DNA from: Dirofilaria immitis
Lineage: Eukaryota > Nematoda > Chromadorea > Rhabditida > Onchocercidae
Direction of reading: 5' to 3'
NCBI GenBank assembly: GCA_024305405.1
Contig: JAKNDB010000068.1
Coordinates: 10,463,501 to 10,527,500, forward strand
DNA length: 64,000 nt
The translations under genes were made by a program, and so were the position numbers. The notes below the pieces were generated by a model that had not been told where the DNA came from, ran no database searches, and worked only from the letters and a program-made list of their open reading frames with translations. Below are positions 38,295 through 51,200 of this stretch, one piece after another (within the stretch, counting starts at the first letter, position 1; every line of letters starts with the position of its first letter).

Positions 38295-38678
38295 ATGTCC
38301 GAAAATTTGGAATTGCTACACTGCAATCTGAAACATTTGCAGACACTTCATATCTCTGATAAAATAATAATATTATATCATAGCAATAATAACGATAAGA
38401 TCTTAGAATGCTGGACAACGATAAATCATAGAAATTTAAGATTTGAAAACAGAAAATCACTTCTGCCCCAATCAAACTGTTCCCCTCTTTCCATAACTTC
38501 AACATGTCCTATGTATTTAGAGAAATATGATACCAATTCGGTCTTCAAATTCTATGAAGACCCAACGAAAACTGTACCGATTTTGAATCAGGAAATTTTG
38601 CATCTTAAAACAAACTTACGCGAGCAGTTAAACAAAGCACAGATTCCACTTTCAACAACCGTGCTGCAAGATTCATAG
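38295..38678 (+). CDS. Hypothetical protein, single-exon ORF
   Basis: A 127-codon ORF from ATG to TAG, divergent from MRPS17 and 129 bp from its start codon. The protein begins MSENLELLHC, is hydrophilic with scattered cysteines and ends STTVLQDS. No membrane segment, signal peptide or known motif is visible. The length is notable for AT-rich sequence, and the position could share a bidirectional promoter. I do not recognise a family. Confidence 0.4.
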   Translation: MSENLELLHCNLKHLQTLHISDKIIILYHSNNNDKILECWTTINHRNLRFENRKSLLPQSNCSPLSITSTCPMYLEKYDTNSVFKFYEDPTKTVPILNQEILHLKTNLREQLNKAQIPLSTTVLQDS

Positions 38679-39388
38679 CTCAGTCTTTATTTTCTCATTT
38701 TTTCAAACCTAAAACACTTTCATTTTAACAAGCTCCACCATTTTTCATCGTTCAAAATGAAACCAAAAGAAAATTTCACATTCAACCAAGTTCTAATTCT
38801 GCATACTAAATGCACCAAAATAGTTCATATTAAATCCTTCATCACCAAAATTATCTCAACTCAAACATAAGGCAACCAGCACTAACCCCACTTTCAAATA
38901 ATTCTCAAATAGCAAAATCACTTTAAACGAACCGAATCTATCCAACTTTCTTTAATACCATTTGAAACTCTTAGGCAATAACTTTCCAGAAACTTTCCTC
39001 CAAACCGAATTAATAACAATAAATTACTACAATATAGTGGAAACCAACAACTGCAGAAATCAAAGATGTTGGTCTTCAAGTTTATTTAATAATTTTTCAA
39101 ATTTTTAATATACAAAACATCCGCGGGAAGCAAATACAATTTTCACAGGAATTCCGGGATATCATGATTTCGAATAACAAAAGATTAACGATAGAAATAA
39201 ATCTCGACATAGGTATTTTAAAAGGAATTAATTTAATTAAACTTCGATTTAAGAGTAATATTTCTATCCAAATTAATGGATCTTCATTAAATGTTCTGGA
39301 AAGTAGCAAAGTATAAATAACTGTTCCTTCATTTTTAAACGCACAGAAAGCAAACGCAATCGAAGATATCAATATTCAAGCATTTTAT

Positions 39389-39392
<4 letters not shown>

Positions 39393-39432
<40 letters not shown>
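39393..39432. repeat. (AT)n microsatellite
   Basis: About 40 bases of uninterrupted AT dinucleotides in the region between the small ORF and the LIS1 3' end. The remainder of 38679-40474 shows no gene. Confidence 0.95.
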
Positions 39433-39435
<3 letters not shown>

Positions 39436-40474
39436 AATTATAATTTTCTTTTCTCGTTCTTTCTAACTTTTTTTGTAGGTTTTAAAAATCTTGTAAAACA
39501 GAACTTCTCCTCACTCATTCAAATTATTGTGTCCATTTTATTGCTCTTTCCCAACAATAATTTACGAAATTTTGTGTGCTAAAAGTTTCTTCAAATATAT
39601 ATGTATATACCCGAATTATGCTTCAACAATTATAAATGATAATTCAAAATATCTATAGTCCGTAATAGGGATAGTAAAAATACTGAAGATAAATGTACAG
39701 GAATCAAATTTAAAAACACTAAACATAATTTTCGACTACACAAAAACACAAAAGCAAATGAAAAAATAGACGAAAAAGAGCACACCAATTATATGAGATT
39801 CTCGAAAAACCTATAAAAAGGAGGAAAATAGTGAACTGATAAGAGACACATAATGGAGTATCGTATACAAAAAGGATAACAATTATGGGTAAAAAAATTA
39901 GTAGAATTTCGACATACGCAGACATTTTCTGGCTAATTACCAAATTGGAATCGAAAATAATATACCAATATACTAAAAATATTTCAGTCTAAAATTCTGC
40001 GTAACCAGAATCTTCTTACCTCTTTTTCTTCTCCTCATTATTTTATACTTCATGATATTTTCCTTTTATAATTCAACTGATTTTCAGAAATCATTACTTA
40101 CGAATAATTTTTGTGATTTAAGCTGATAGTAACCCATGAGTGATTCCTTAAATCTCGCTGCGAAATGGAGAAAATAGTACATGTGAAACTAAAAAATGGA
40201 AAGTATTTCAACAAAGAACTAGAATATAAATGAAGAAAATAGCACAGCTTTCCAATCCAACTAAAATCCACATTAATTCCTATGTTTTCCTGATATTCCA
40301 TGAACTTCATAAGAATAAACTCAATAATCGATGATATATGACACAGAGTAGTAAAAATCCTTTAATAAATTATGGTTTGAATATGCTATTTCATTACAGA
40401 AGGAATATATAGCAGAAAGCGAAGCGTTGCGCATAATATCACAAGGAATGAAAAAATAAAATTAAACTGATTGT

Positions 40475-40480
40475 TTTATT
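40475..40480 (-). terminator. Polyadenylation signal of LIS1
   Basis: AATAAA on the minus strand, 23 bases after the LIS1 stop codon. Confidence 0.55.
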
Positions 40481-40503
40481 CAATGTCCATGAATCTTTCC
40501 ATT

Positions 40504-43500
40504 TCAACGACATTCCCATACTTTAATCGTCATATCCACACTACATGTTACAACATAAGGTAGAGATGGATGGAAATCTGAAATGAGAATTTACAGAATA
40601 TGTGAATATGTGAATACTCGCTATATGATATTCTTCTTAATCATTATACCTCGACAAAAATAAGATGAATGAACAAAATAACAAAAAATGAAAACATATG
40701 CAAGAAAAGACAACACGAGCTAAATGAAAAATCTCACTCATGATATGTTGGGGAGCTTAAGAATATTGTGGTTGTATGAGTTATATCAAAAAACGACTTG
40801 ATAACCCATTTCTTGAATTATCAAACAAATTCCTAGAATTTCAAAAAGATTTCTAATACGATAAAAAATTCAAACATAAATAATACAAACCAAGTGAACT
40901 GACGAAGTGTTTATGAGCATCTAATGTTTTGGCACAACGTTTCTGCGCAATTGCCCATATGCGTAATGTTTTATCATCCGCAACTGAAAGTAGATATTTA
41001 CCAGCCGGATGAAATCGTAATCCGCGGACCCAGTTATCGTGACCAATCTGAAAGCACATCATTCTATACACTCGTCTATTTAATCAGAGAAAACGAAGTT
41101 CATTTCCAATTTTACTAATCATAGCAGAAATCGACTGCCAGAAATTGATCGACCTTGCTAATCATCTTAAACTTCTGTAGAAATTTAGAAATATATTGAT
41201 GTGACAATCTATCACACGTGCTGAAAAAATTCGTGCGAAGATCTTCCGAAAAATACTGTACGCTTGATTCATTCATTCACTTGATTACGCCGGTAATTCT
41301 GGTAGTTTCATTAAGTTTGTCAATAAGTAATAATTATTTCCGGCTTGCCCAAACTTTCATCAATATTTCACTGTGATGCGAAAGAAAATAAATAATTGCT
41401 TATCAGAGTAAATAAACAACATCCAGCATTAATATCAAAGAACTTGATCGTTTTATCACGAGAACCAGAAACAAGAATCGGCCCCAATTTCGATGCAACC
41501 ATATTATCATTTTTCTTTGCATCGCCGTTCATTTGCACTAAAAATATTTTTTCTCCAAAAAATAAAATTTGAATTTTTGATATTTAATAATTAGCTCATT
41601 TAATTGTGATCTAGTAACATTCATGCATCTATTTAAACAGCTTGAAAAGGAAATCAAAGAATACGTACGATGAGTAAAAAAATGTAAAGTAATATAAACT
41701 AAAAATGGAAACCTACAAGAATGATCTTGTTCAGCTTCAGCAATATAACGAAGAGTTTTGTCAGGTGCCCACTGAATACACTCAACAACATGTTCGTGAT
41801 CATAAAACTGCATTTTACATTCCTTTGATAATGTATTCCATATACAAATTGTCTAGAATAAGAAATTTTATCAAGTAAGCATACAAAATATGAATACACT
41901 GAACGCAGATCTGGCTCATTATTCTTTTTTTTTCAAGTGTGATATGTCGAAGAAATTTAAAATATTGACTTTGAAGAATTTACTTCGCAGAAAAGTTACC
42001 TGATCATTACTACAGGATGCAAATATATTTCCATCATGATGTACACGTACCATTCGTACCCATTCATTATGGCCTGCAAATGTCCGAACGCAATAACCCG
42101 TTGCTACTTCCCACATTTTCACCAAATGATCTCGTGAAGCTGACAGTAAATGATCACCTGAAAATGAAGTGCTTAAATCAACTTCGTTAATTTTTTCCAC
42201 CTTTTCGGTCAAAAGAACTTTCACTTTTATTTACATCCCATCTTTTCAAATCCGTCCCTATGCATAAAGCAACGATGAGCGATATAACATTCTTCAAGTC
42301 GGCAAATTCAAATTTAAACTACAGTCCTGAAAGTGTCGTTTCCTTCTCTTTGTTCCATTAAAAAAAATGAGGAAGAATATTTATATAAAATATTGATGTG
42401 CATATTACGTATGAATGGAAACGTAAGATGAGGATTAAATTTTTCCATTGAAAATAATTACATATGTAGAAGGTAACGAGCATATTCCTCTTTCAGTTTT
42501 TCGAAATAAATAATCAGATGAACTTCATGACCTAGCTTAATCAAAAGTAGATAAAAATACCAGTAAAAATACCAGAAGGCAAGAATGCGACTGACGAAAT
42601 ATTATGATCGTGCCCTTTAAGCGTTTTCATACAATCAAATGTCTGTACAAATTCCCATATTTTGATTGTCATGTCAGCAGAACATGATGCTAAAAAAGTT
42701 TGATAAGTTGAGAAACTGGTACTTAATTATTACAATACATGGAATAAATTTTAAAACTATAAAGGGTGTATTCTAATATTGACATAATATATCCTTATAT
42801 TAATGATAATATGTCAGAATCATGATAAGTAGTCCAAGAAAACTAGTTTGATTTATGCTATTATGTATCATTCGATTTTCGGAAGAACAACAGGTATCAA
42901 TATTTTTGTAAATTATTAACCAAAACACCTCAATATTATTAACGGTTTCATCATTTTCGGAAAGAACATACGTGAACATCATCGGAGAAATCTATAACCT
43001 TGAAACAGTTTAGAAAAATAAGCTTAAAAACCAATTATTTTGTGTGTTTTACTTAAACGGTGAGCAAAATCTGGAATTTTACCTAGCAATTTTCCACTAC
43101 TATCAAATGCAAGATCCTGTACGGCATCAGTGTGCCCTTTTAATGATCGTTCGAAATCACCAGTTTCAAAATCCCAAACCTGCAAAAAGTTAATCCAGTT
43201 TAGTCAATAAGGAACAACATTAGAAGTCAACTGAGGAGCGATAAACCTACATAAATAAAATTAATAATTAGTTTATCCGAAAGAAGTATAACGACAATTT
43301 ACCTTAATTGTTGAATCTTCGCTAGAAGATGCAATTATACTATAGATAGGATGAAATACAACTCGGGTAATTGGCGAACGATGACCATTTAAACAAAATT
43401 TTTCAGGTGGTCGTGGGATCCATTCACCTGGTTGCCGTTTTTCCCTGTATATATGAGCTAATAAGTTTCTTTAGCAAGCAAAAGTATCAGTTAACTATTA

Positions 43501-44145
43501 GTTTGGCTCTTTTAAACAGTTACGTATCAGAAATGAAATTACTGCAACCTTGTTGGTGCTCCATGTATGTATTCTCGCTCAGCTTCTTGCAGTTTCGCTT
43601 CCAAATCCATAACTTTTTTCTGCAAACGGACTACTGATGTCCACTTTTTTCCAACAAACCCATTACTTTTTATCGTCATTTTCCATCTAAAAACCTCTTT
43701 TTGAGATTTGAAATATGCAGAGCAATAATTTCTAAGTGTTTTTGCCATTCAGAATCAACATAGTTTTCCTCTCATTCCATCAAATTCTAAGAAAAACTAA
43801 CTAAGCCTGTTTCTCGTCTGAAGGCATTGAATGATTCAGTATAGCCATATGACTGGAGATAATCAGCAATTGCGCGATTTCTGAAAAACACAGATTTCAT
43901 GAAACTACTCGATTTAAATTTCCGAAAGAGCATAGCATTATAAACTATAAATGATACATGTGAAAAAGTTGTTTTGAATCTGTCATTCATATATAAATTC
44001 ACAACAGCAGTTACATGATCAGATAGCATCCTATCCATTAACACACCCAAAAAGATATTCGCATAATTATTTAGGTTAAAAAATATTTAAAAATTATTTT
44101 TACATACAATTCATCGCGCTGTTTTTCGGACAAATTCATTTTCAT
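40504..44145 (-). CDS. lis-1: LIS1 / PAFAH1B1 dynein regulator
   Basis: Cytoplasmic dynein regulator that binds NudE/NudC partners and acts in nuclear migration and spindle positioning. Eleven exons: 44108-44145, 43802-43880, 43549-43686, 43303-43444, 43083-43179, 42573-42689, 42000-42157, 41717-41852, 41404-41537, 40891-41047, 40504-40577. The N-terminal LisH motif ([13 protein letters not shown]) spans exons 1-2, followed by a coiled coil ([17 protein letters not shown]) and seven WD40 repeats with typical ends ([29 protein letters not shown]) and the family C-terminus TIKVWECR. Exon phases agree except inside exon 3, where the MENDDKK frame must shift to reach SNGFVGKKW near the T5 run 43667-43671 (two bases missing or one extra). 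The intron after exon 9 starts with AT (41402-41403) instead of GT. Translation may start at 44145 or at the second ATG, 44139. Confidence 0.96.
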
Positions 44146-47100
44146 TGTTGCAAATCGCTCTATTCCTTGAATGAAACCAATGATTGCGTTTGACGAGAAT
44201 TCAATTCGAAAAAATTACAATAGAATTTAGTAGCACGTCAGAATGATATAATCAGAAAGCAGCTGTTGCTATTGATGTTACCAGAGAAACAGAATCAATA
44301 TTCGCTCGTTAACCTGAAAAAAAAATTTCAAGAAATTTCTCTTAATTTCAAAGCGAGCAATGCTTAGAAAGGTATGGGACAATCAAGACCTGAAGACGGA
44401 TGAATGATAATAAAACTTGAAAGAAAATGATAATAATAATGACTGAAAAAGCTTGCATACTATCTGATATAATGGATTAAATCTTATGTCGGAATATAAA
44501 CATTTAGAGAAGAAGCTTAACAATAAAAATGAATTAAGTAACGAAAAAGATGGGAGACGAAAAGAGAGAAAGCACGCCATCTTATTTCAATTAATTTATT
44601 TCACGAATAAGTTTTGACATACATATATAAGCATGCATACACACATATTACATAGACACTGCTATTCTCGCATCGATTATTAAGCGAGAACAAATGAAAA
44701 TCCATTCAAAAGTATCTGAAATTCACAAAATCGTTAACATAATCAAACTTGTACAATATTTACTTCATCTGCTTTAATAGACTTAAGGCTTGCTTTTTAG
44801 GAATTCTAGTTTTCCGATCAAAATAATTCTAGCTCCCAAAGATTAGTAAAGAGATTTATTGATTAAACTGCATAACTGTTGCGATAGGTGAGATTAAATA
44901 TTGCAATAACTACATTTTCTTGCTAATTAGATTTATATCGTTTCAGTTTCAATAGAATACCAAGATTTTCATTTAATCCCATTTATAAAATCCAGTCTTT
45001 GACAAGCTTAAATTTCTTGCGGATAACATGATCCCTCTGATTTTTCAAAGATTTCATTGGCATAACATAAAGAAATAAAAAAGGATATTAAAAATCCTTT
45101 AACGGTGAGAACTTTAAAAGCGTTCGAAAAAAATGGATTTGAAATTTGAAAGTAAATTTAAAGTGGATACACTGATTTGAATCATACGTCTGTAAAAAAC
45201 GCAAGTTAGAAAATGAAAATAAAGAAGGTGCTTAATATATTCATTAATTCTCCATCACCTCAATGGTCTTACACAGAACAACTTCTGGACCATGAAAAGT
45301 CTTTGACTTACGGATTTGAAGGATAAAACTTTTATTGTTTCATTAACCTATTAAAAAAAAAATTTACTGGAGCCTTTTGTACTCCATTCGTTCGAAGATT
45401 TAAAAATTTTACTGGAACCTTTTATATTCCATTCGCTCGAAGATTGTCTACGCCAAAACAAAGTGCTGATGATGATTGAGATTCAAATTACACTTCCGTT
45501 GCATCTGCAAGAATCATCTGAAAGATAATGCGATTCTATCTCCTTATTTCTTAGAAGAATTTCTAAGAGAATTAGAAAAGTCCAGAAAAAGTTTAATGCC
45601 ATTTTGAAAGTCTGTCGTGAAATGGACAATTTTGAAGTAGACCAGAAAGGAATTACAGTAAACTTGTATCGAAAACAATAAAATGACGAATGAAAGTAAT
45701 GTCGTATCATGTTGATACTCTATCAAACTCATCTTTTGTAATATTTTAATAGTACATAAATTATGCGATGGGAGAAATGATCTATAAGTTTGAGACTATT
45801 TTTTATCACGGCTATTTGTCACTCAAATTACCAAAACGATTAAAATTTTCCGAGGGCACCTTCTAGATTCGCCAGAACTCATGTCTATTTACGATTTTAA
45901 AATTATTCGAGGCTAATTTTCCTTTTAAATTAGTAAAACAGAAGTTACAAGTACTGGAAAAAATTTTTCTAAGCCATTTTTAGAGCTTTTGAAAATGTAA
46001 AAACAGACAACGTCAATGTAATGTCATAATAATAATTCGCGAAGATTGTGTTTCGGTTATATTTCGCTAATTCATCAACCTCGAAAGAAAAATACAACTA
46101 CAAGTTAGTGAAGGTAATGATAATAATAATAATCGTTATAATAGCAAATTGCGAAATCTTTATAACTAGTCATTGTTTTTGAGGCCGAAAAGATGTTAAA
46201 ACAATGAATTAAATTTATTATAAAAATTTTTAAGCAAAATTAAATCTCTCTATTATTGTTAGGATAATAAATTGTTATGCTGAAAAATAAGAATTTTAAA
46301 GAATTATTTTATGATAAAAGCATAATTCGCTAAATTTTCAAAAAAATTTTTGTTTCAAGAACATAATTTGCCTTAGTTACCTTTCACATGTTACAATCTG
46401 CCATTTGAAATGCTTTAAGCAATTTGACCAAAAATATAACTCAATAATTTATCGGATATGTAAAAAAAATTGAAAAAGACCAGCTGAAAACTAAGTACAC
46501 GAAGTGAAAGGTGAAATAAAGTGCTAATACCGAGATAGAATAAGTTGTAAATAAAAGAAAAAGATTACAACATATCTCACCAAATTCTAAGATCATTTCC
46601 AGATCACAAAAATGTCCGATGTTTGGTAAAAAGTCACAAACAATCAATATAATCAAAGATAAGCAATATTCCTTATCAGAAATAAATCAATGCAGAAAAA
46701 AACAAAAGATTGAACAGTGAAGTTATTAAAGTCATTATACGCTGTCAATCAAATGATTGCTTGGAAATGAAGAAAAACCAGAACTTCCGGGAAAGTGCTA
46801 AATTTGATTGTGCTAACTGTTAAATTCGTAATGCATTATGAATTTTTTCTTCATAAACACTTGATCACAATCATAAATATTATCTTTAAACATATGGACG
46901 ATCTTCTTTAAACATACGAAGGTCTGCTTGACCACTACAAATTCATCAAATGTGTCTTTACCACGTCTACATTCAAAAATTCATGTAATCCCATCACAAA
47001 GAAATTATTCTCGAATTCCGAACTACTGAATTCGAATGATAAGTCCTTATAACTACTGCTGAACTCTCGCAAGCTTCCAAAATATTTGTGATAATTTAGT

Positions 47101-48251
47101 AAGCGATAACAATTCACAAACATAGCTCGGATGTCGCATTTGTTTTGAAGGCTTATGAATTTTACTTTATCAAATTTACGAGACTTATGTATAAAGAAAT
47201 CCAATTCATCAAATTAACTAACAGCCATGTTTTACATCTTTTCAGTATACAAAACCGATTCCTCGAACTTTTAGGACATGAAACAGTTATTGCTCGGTAA
47301 TTTGATAAAATTGAAAAGTAACTTTGTACATCTCAAAAAAACAAATATGGTCCTATAATTTAGCAAAATATTTGACAATTCCCGTCAATATACGTTACAT
47401 CCCATTCATTTCAGTTGACTATAAAAATTTTTAGCATTAAAATTTAGATATTTTAATACGATATATCAAAGAGCTTGAAATAACATAAAAAAAACACTTA
47501 CTTTTATCTATTTCATGAAATTTTAAGCGAAACATTTCGTCCTCACTATGATGTCCAACAATTATTCAATAAAAAACAAAATTCGAAAAAAAGTGCTAGA
47601 AACTACAGACTGATGCTCCTTTGCATTTTAAAATCAAATCTCAGTTTCTGAAAATTAAGAAAAACTCATTCAAAAGTTTGTTCAAATCAGTATAGACTCT
47701 ACGAGTTTTGTGCCTCGGAAAAGAGCAGTGTTTTGTCAATACTTTCCTTTTTCTAACTTTTCCACGAAAAGAGAGGCTACCCACCACTTTGAGACAATGA
47801 TTCAAAAATTTTTACTTTTAAATAAACGACAAAAAGATTGAAAGATTAAGCTAACTGATTGCACAAAATAATCAGAAAATATGGCACTAAATATTTTAGC
47901 CATCTAAACAAAATACTCTGACTTGGATATTCGTTTCCAAAAAACCTAGACGAAGGAGAAAAAAACGTAGACGAAAACTATTTTCTTACGAATCAAAAAA
48001 AAATGACAAGAAAAACTAAAGAAAAGTTGGCATACACGATAGAACGATTCTTCACAATTAATCAGTTACTACCACTACTATTTATATCGACAAATGGAAA
48101 TAAGAAACGATTAAAAAAAAGCATATTTAAATCCAGATACTTTCTGTAAAGACATACTTATCTTTTAATTATTACTCTCCAGTCCATTCGTAGCTATAAT
48201 TCTGCACGGAATATTTATAGTATGAATCTCCCATTATTCAATGCTAATCGA
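44146..48251. other. Intergenic, one tandem repeat
   Basis: About 4 kb upstream of LIS1 and downstream of the unrecognised gene. Apart from a tandem duplication at 45363-45446 and several A/T runs, I see no exon or RNA gene. Confidence 0.45.
45363..45446. repeat. Diverged ~45-bp tandem duplication
   Basis: Two adjacent copies of a unit running from TTTACTGGA to TCGAAGATT, with substitutions (GCCTTTTGTACTCC versus ACCTTTTATATTCC), so older than the repeat at 27678. Confidence 0.85.
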
Positions 48252-51200
48252 TCATATACGGTCCGTCATTACGGATGTCGTCACCTGTACTTCAGATGAC
48301 TGTTTTGGGCACTTCTGTTCTAGAACCTTTAATTCGATGGCTTTAGAAAACCTGTAAGCAAATACAAAATAAATGATGCAAATCGAAATGACATGTCAAA
48401 TGATAACAGAACTTTCAATAAATTTCATTAGTATATTTGGCTTCTCTTCTTTTTGCAGAGCATCACTAAACCGATTTATTTATAACTTCTTCGGTCCATG
48501 ATAATAATTTGAACACGCATTTTGCTCAAGAAACATAAGAATACATATAAGCTAGAATACATTTATTCTAATCCTCATGTTAATTTCACTTTTTTATTAT
48601 CTTTGAATATGATTGTAATTTCAAAGTATGACTTTTTATGTTAAAGAAATGTTGAAACTAAGAGATTTCCGAAAAAAATTTTAATGCATATTATATTCCA
48701 AGAAAGTTAGTTGTTACTACTACTTTGTCAGTGAATATCTAAATACATCGAAAATAAAAGATTTCAATAATTTCGTTTAACTTATGACAAATTTATTTGG
48801 ACATCCTCGCATATCTTGCACGAATCCAACGCAAATTTTACGGATCAATCAATCTGTTGTGCAACCAACGCAATAGTTAATAAGACATTTTCGCACTTAA
48901 AAAGCCCATATTGATTCAATATAATTTATTTGGGCGAAATAGTATCAGAGTGATCAATGTGATCCAATGTTGAAAAAAACTTCCGGGATATCAGTTACCT
49001 TTCACATACACGACCCTTGCCATTGGAAATGCACCTAAAAAAGACAAAAACGCACCGATTGTAAAAAATTGGAGAAAACTACAGAAGTGGAAACAAATTA
49101 AATTTTAGAAAAAAGTAAAGGAAAAACTTCTTGTATAAAATATTTTTCCGAAGAACTTGAATTCTGTGCTTGGGTCAAGCTTTCTGGAAGAATATTCTAT
49201 ATGAGACGCTTTTCATTCTCTTTTATTAAAAATTAATTCGCTGAGAGATACGTAACATAATGAAGATGCAGGAACGATTGCAAGCAGGTCTAGAAACTTC
49301 ATCAGTAGAAGCAAACGATTTCCATAACAATTTTCTCTCAAAAAATCACCGCGAATCTTTGATCAGACCTGTTACTGTGTTACGGTCAGCGATGTTATTA
49401 CATTAATTCACATCCTTAAACTCCTTAAAGAAACGAGGGATATTTGACGATAACCAAAATTACATCTGTACATATATACCTATATATATAATTATTAATT
49501 TTGTACATAAATACGTATACAATATATATAATACTTTTCAAGTATTTGAAATGGGAAGTTGCAATGAAAATTCTCCCCATTGCAAATCCTCATTTCTTTT
49601 ACACCACTTTTCAATCCTCTCTTCCTCTTTTTCTCTCTCGCCCTCTCTCTCTCTCTCTCTCTCTCTCAATACGTTTCATCCAAATGAGATCAAGAGAAAA
49701 ATCATCGAAAGATAAAGTGTAGTTTGAACATGAGAAGAATGTTAAGAAGAATGGGCGGAAGAGGAAAGAAGATAGAGAATGAGTTGATTTTGATGATATC
49801 GAAAAGTATGGATGCCATCAGCAATACACATCATACAACTGCAGTAGCTCCCATTTTTCCTTTTCCCCACCCTTCTATTCTCTTTACACTGGCTGATTGA
49901 AACTAACCGTATATAAAAATGAAAAATTCGTTTGTTGAACCCCTCGGGAGCCACAGCTGGTAATGACACATCACAAACATTCTTTTCTCTGTTTCCTCTC
50001 TTCTTTCCCTCTTGTCCAATACCGATATACAGGCAAAATAAGTGACAGCAATGGTGACAATAATGTAAAAACATATGCTACGATAAGTTTCAACCGCCCG
50101 CTTTAACCATTACTTGTAGCTAAAAGTCGCTTAAACCGATGTATTAACTCCAGTTGCATAATTGCAAATCTTAAAAATAAACATTAATATCAAATGAAAA
50201 GACTGAAATCATGTTGGATTAGTGCAAAGGTTAAAGAACAATGATTCTGCGTCCTTTAAACTTTATTACCAAATACAGAAAAGGGACCATAAAAAATAAT
50301 GCTTATGATATTGATAGTAGCAATAGTATATGATATATCATAACCATTGTGACAAGTACATCATTTCACTTATTGGGGGTTACTACAACTTCATTTCTTG
50401 ATTTATTGCATTTCTTACAGAATTTATTCCACAATCCATAATTCTCCAATGAATGACAACTAAGCCTTTCCATGAAATGGTCCGATTCACCGCATCAGTG
50501 GGATTACTAAACGAAATTTATCCATAACTGTTGATACAAAAGAGCCTAGATAGCGCCTTATGTACATGAGATTCCTTATATTTTTCTTACTGCTCATCAG
50601 TCATTTCACATAAGATTATATTATATTACTCTTTACTGGAGACAATAATGTAATCAAGTTTTATGAATGGTTATCTAACCCTATGCAATCCTAACTGTTA
50701 TTAATTTAATTTGTAAAATCTGAATTAGATCAGAAAGCATTACGACTAAGCACCTGTCGAAATTGATCAGTTGATCTATAATTGTCAATTTTTAAATAAA
50801 CTTTATCTTGCAATGAACATTTATAGACTTTAAAACGTCTTTTTTGGAAATAATATGAATGTCACCTCACTCCTATCATATAAGAAGTTCAAAGAATTGA
50901 GAAATTATTCGGAAAAATCAAATCCCGAAAATGAAAACATGAAGTAAACCCAACTCGTCGAACTCAACCATTGAAATTAAAGTAAGGCAGTAAGGCCAGC
51001 ATTGTAAATACCCTCAAAAAAACCTGGGAAGGCTATATTTAACGCAACCGTTCACTTTTCTTGTGAAACGTTTTCGTCTCCTAGATTCATAAATTTTTTA
51101 TCGATGCCGATACGAAATGTTGTGTATTGGATGTAGATTTGGATAGGAAGTTTAATAAACTGTGTTTTGTACATTTCAGTCAAAAATCACTAAATAAATT

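Noticed and set aside
39393..39432. AT repeat as a mobile element terminus
   Set aside because: No target duplication, inverted ends or transposase-like ORF beside it; it is a simple microsatellite.
49742..50074. 110-codon minus-strand ORF taken as one gene
   Set aside because: Only its middle (49908-49988) has splice signals on both sides and fits neighbouring exons; the remainder is intron-like and low in complexity.
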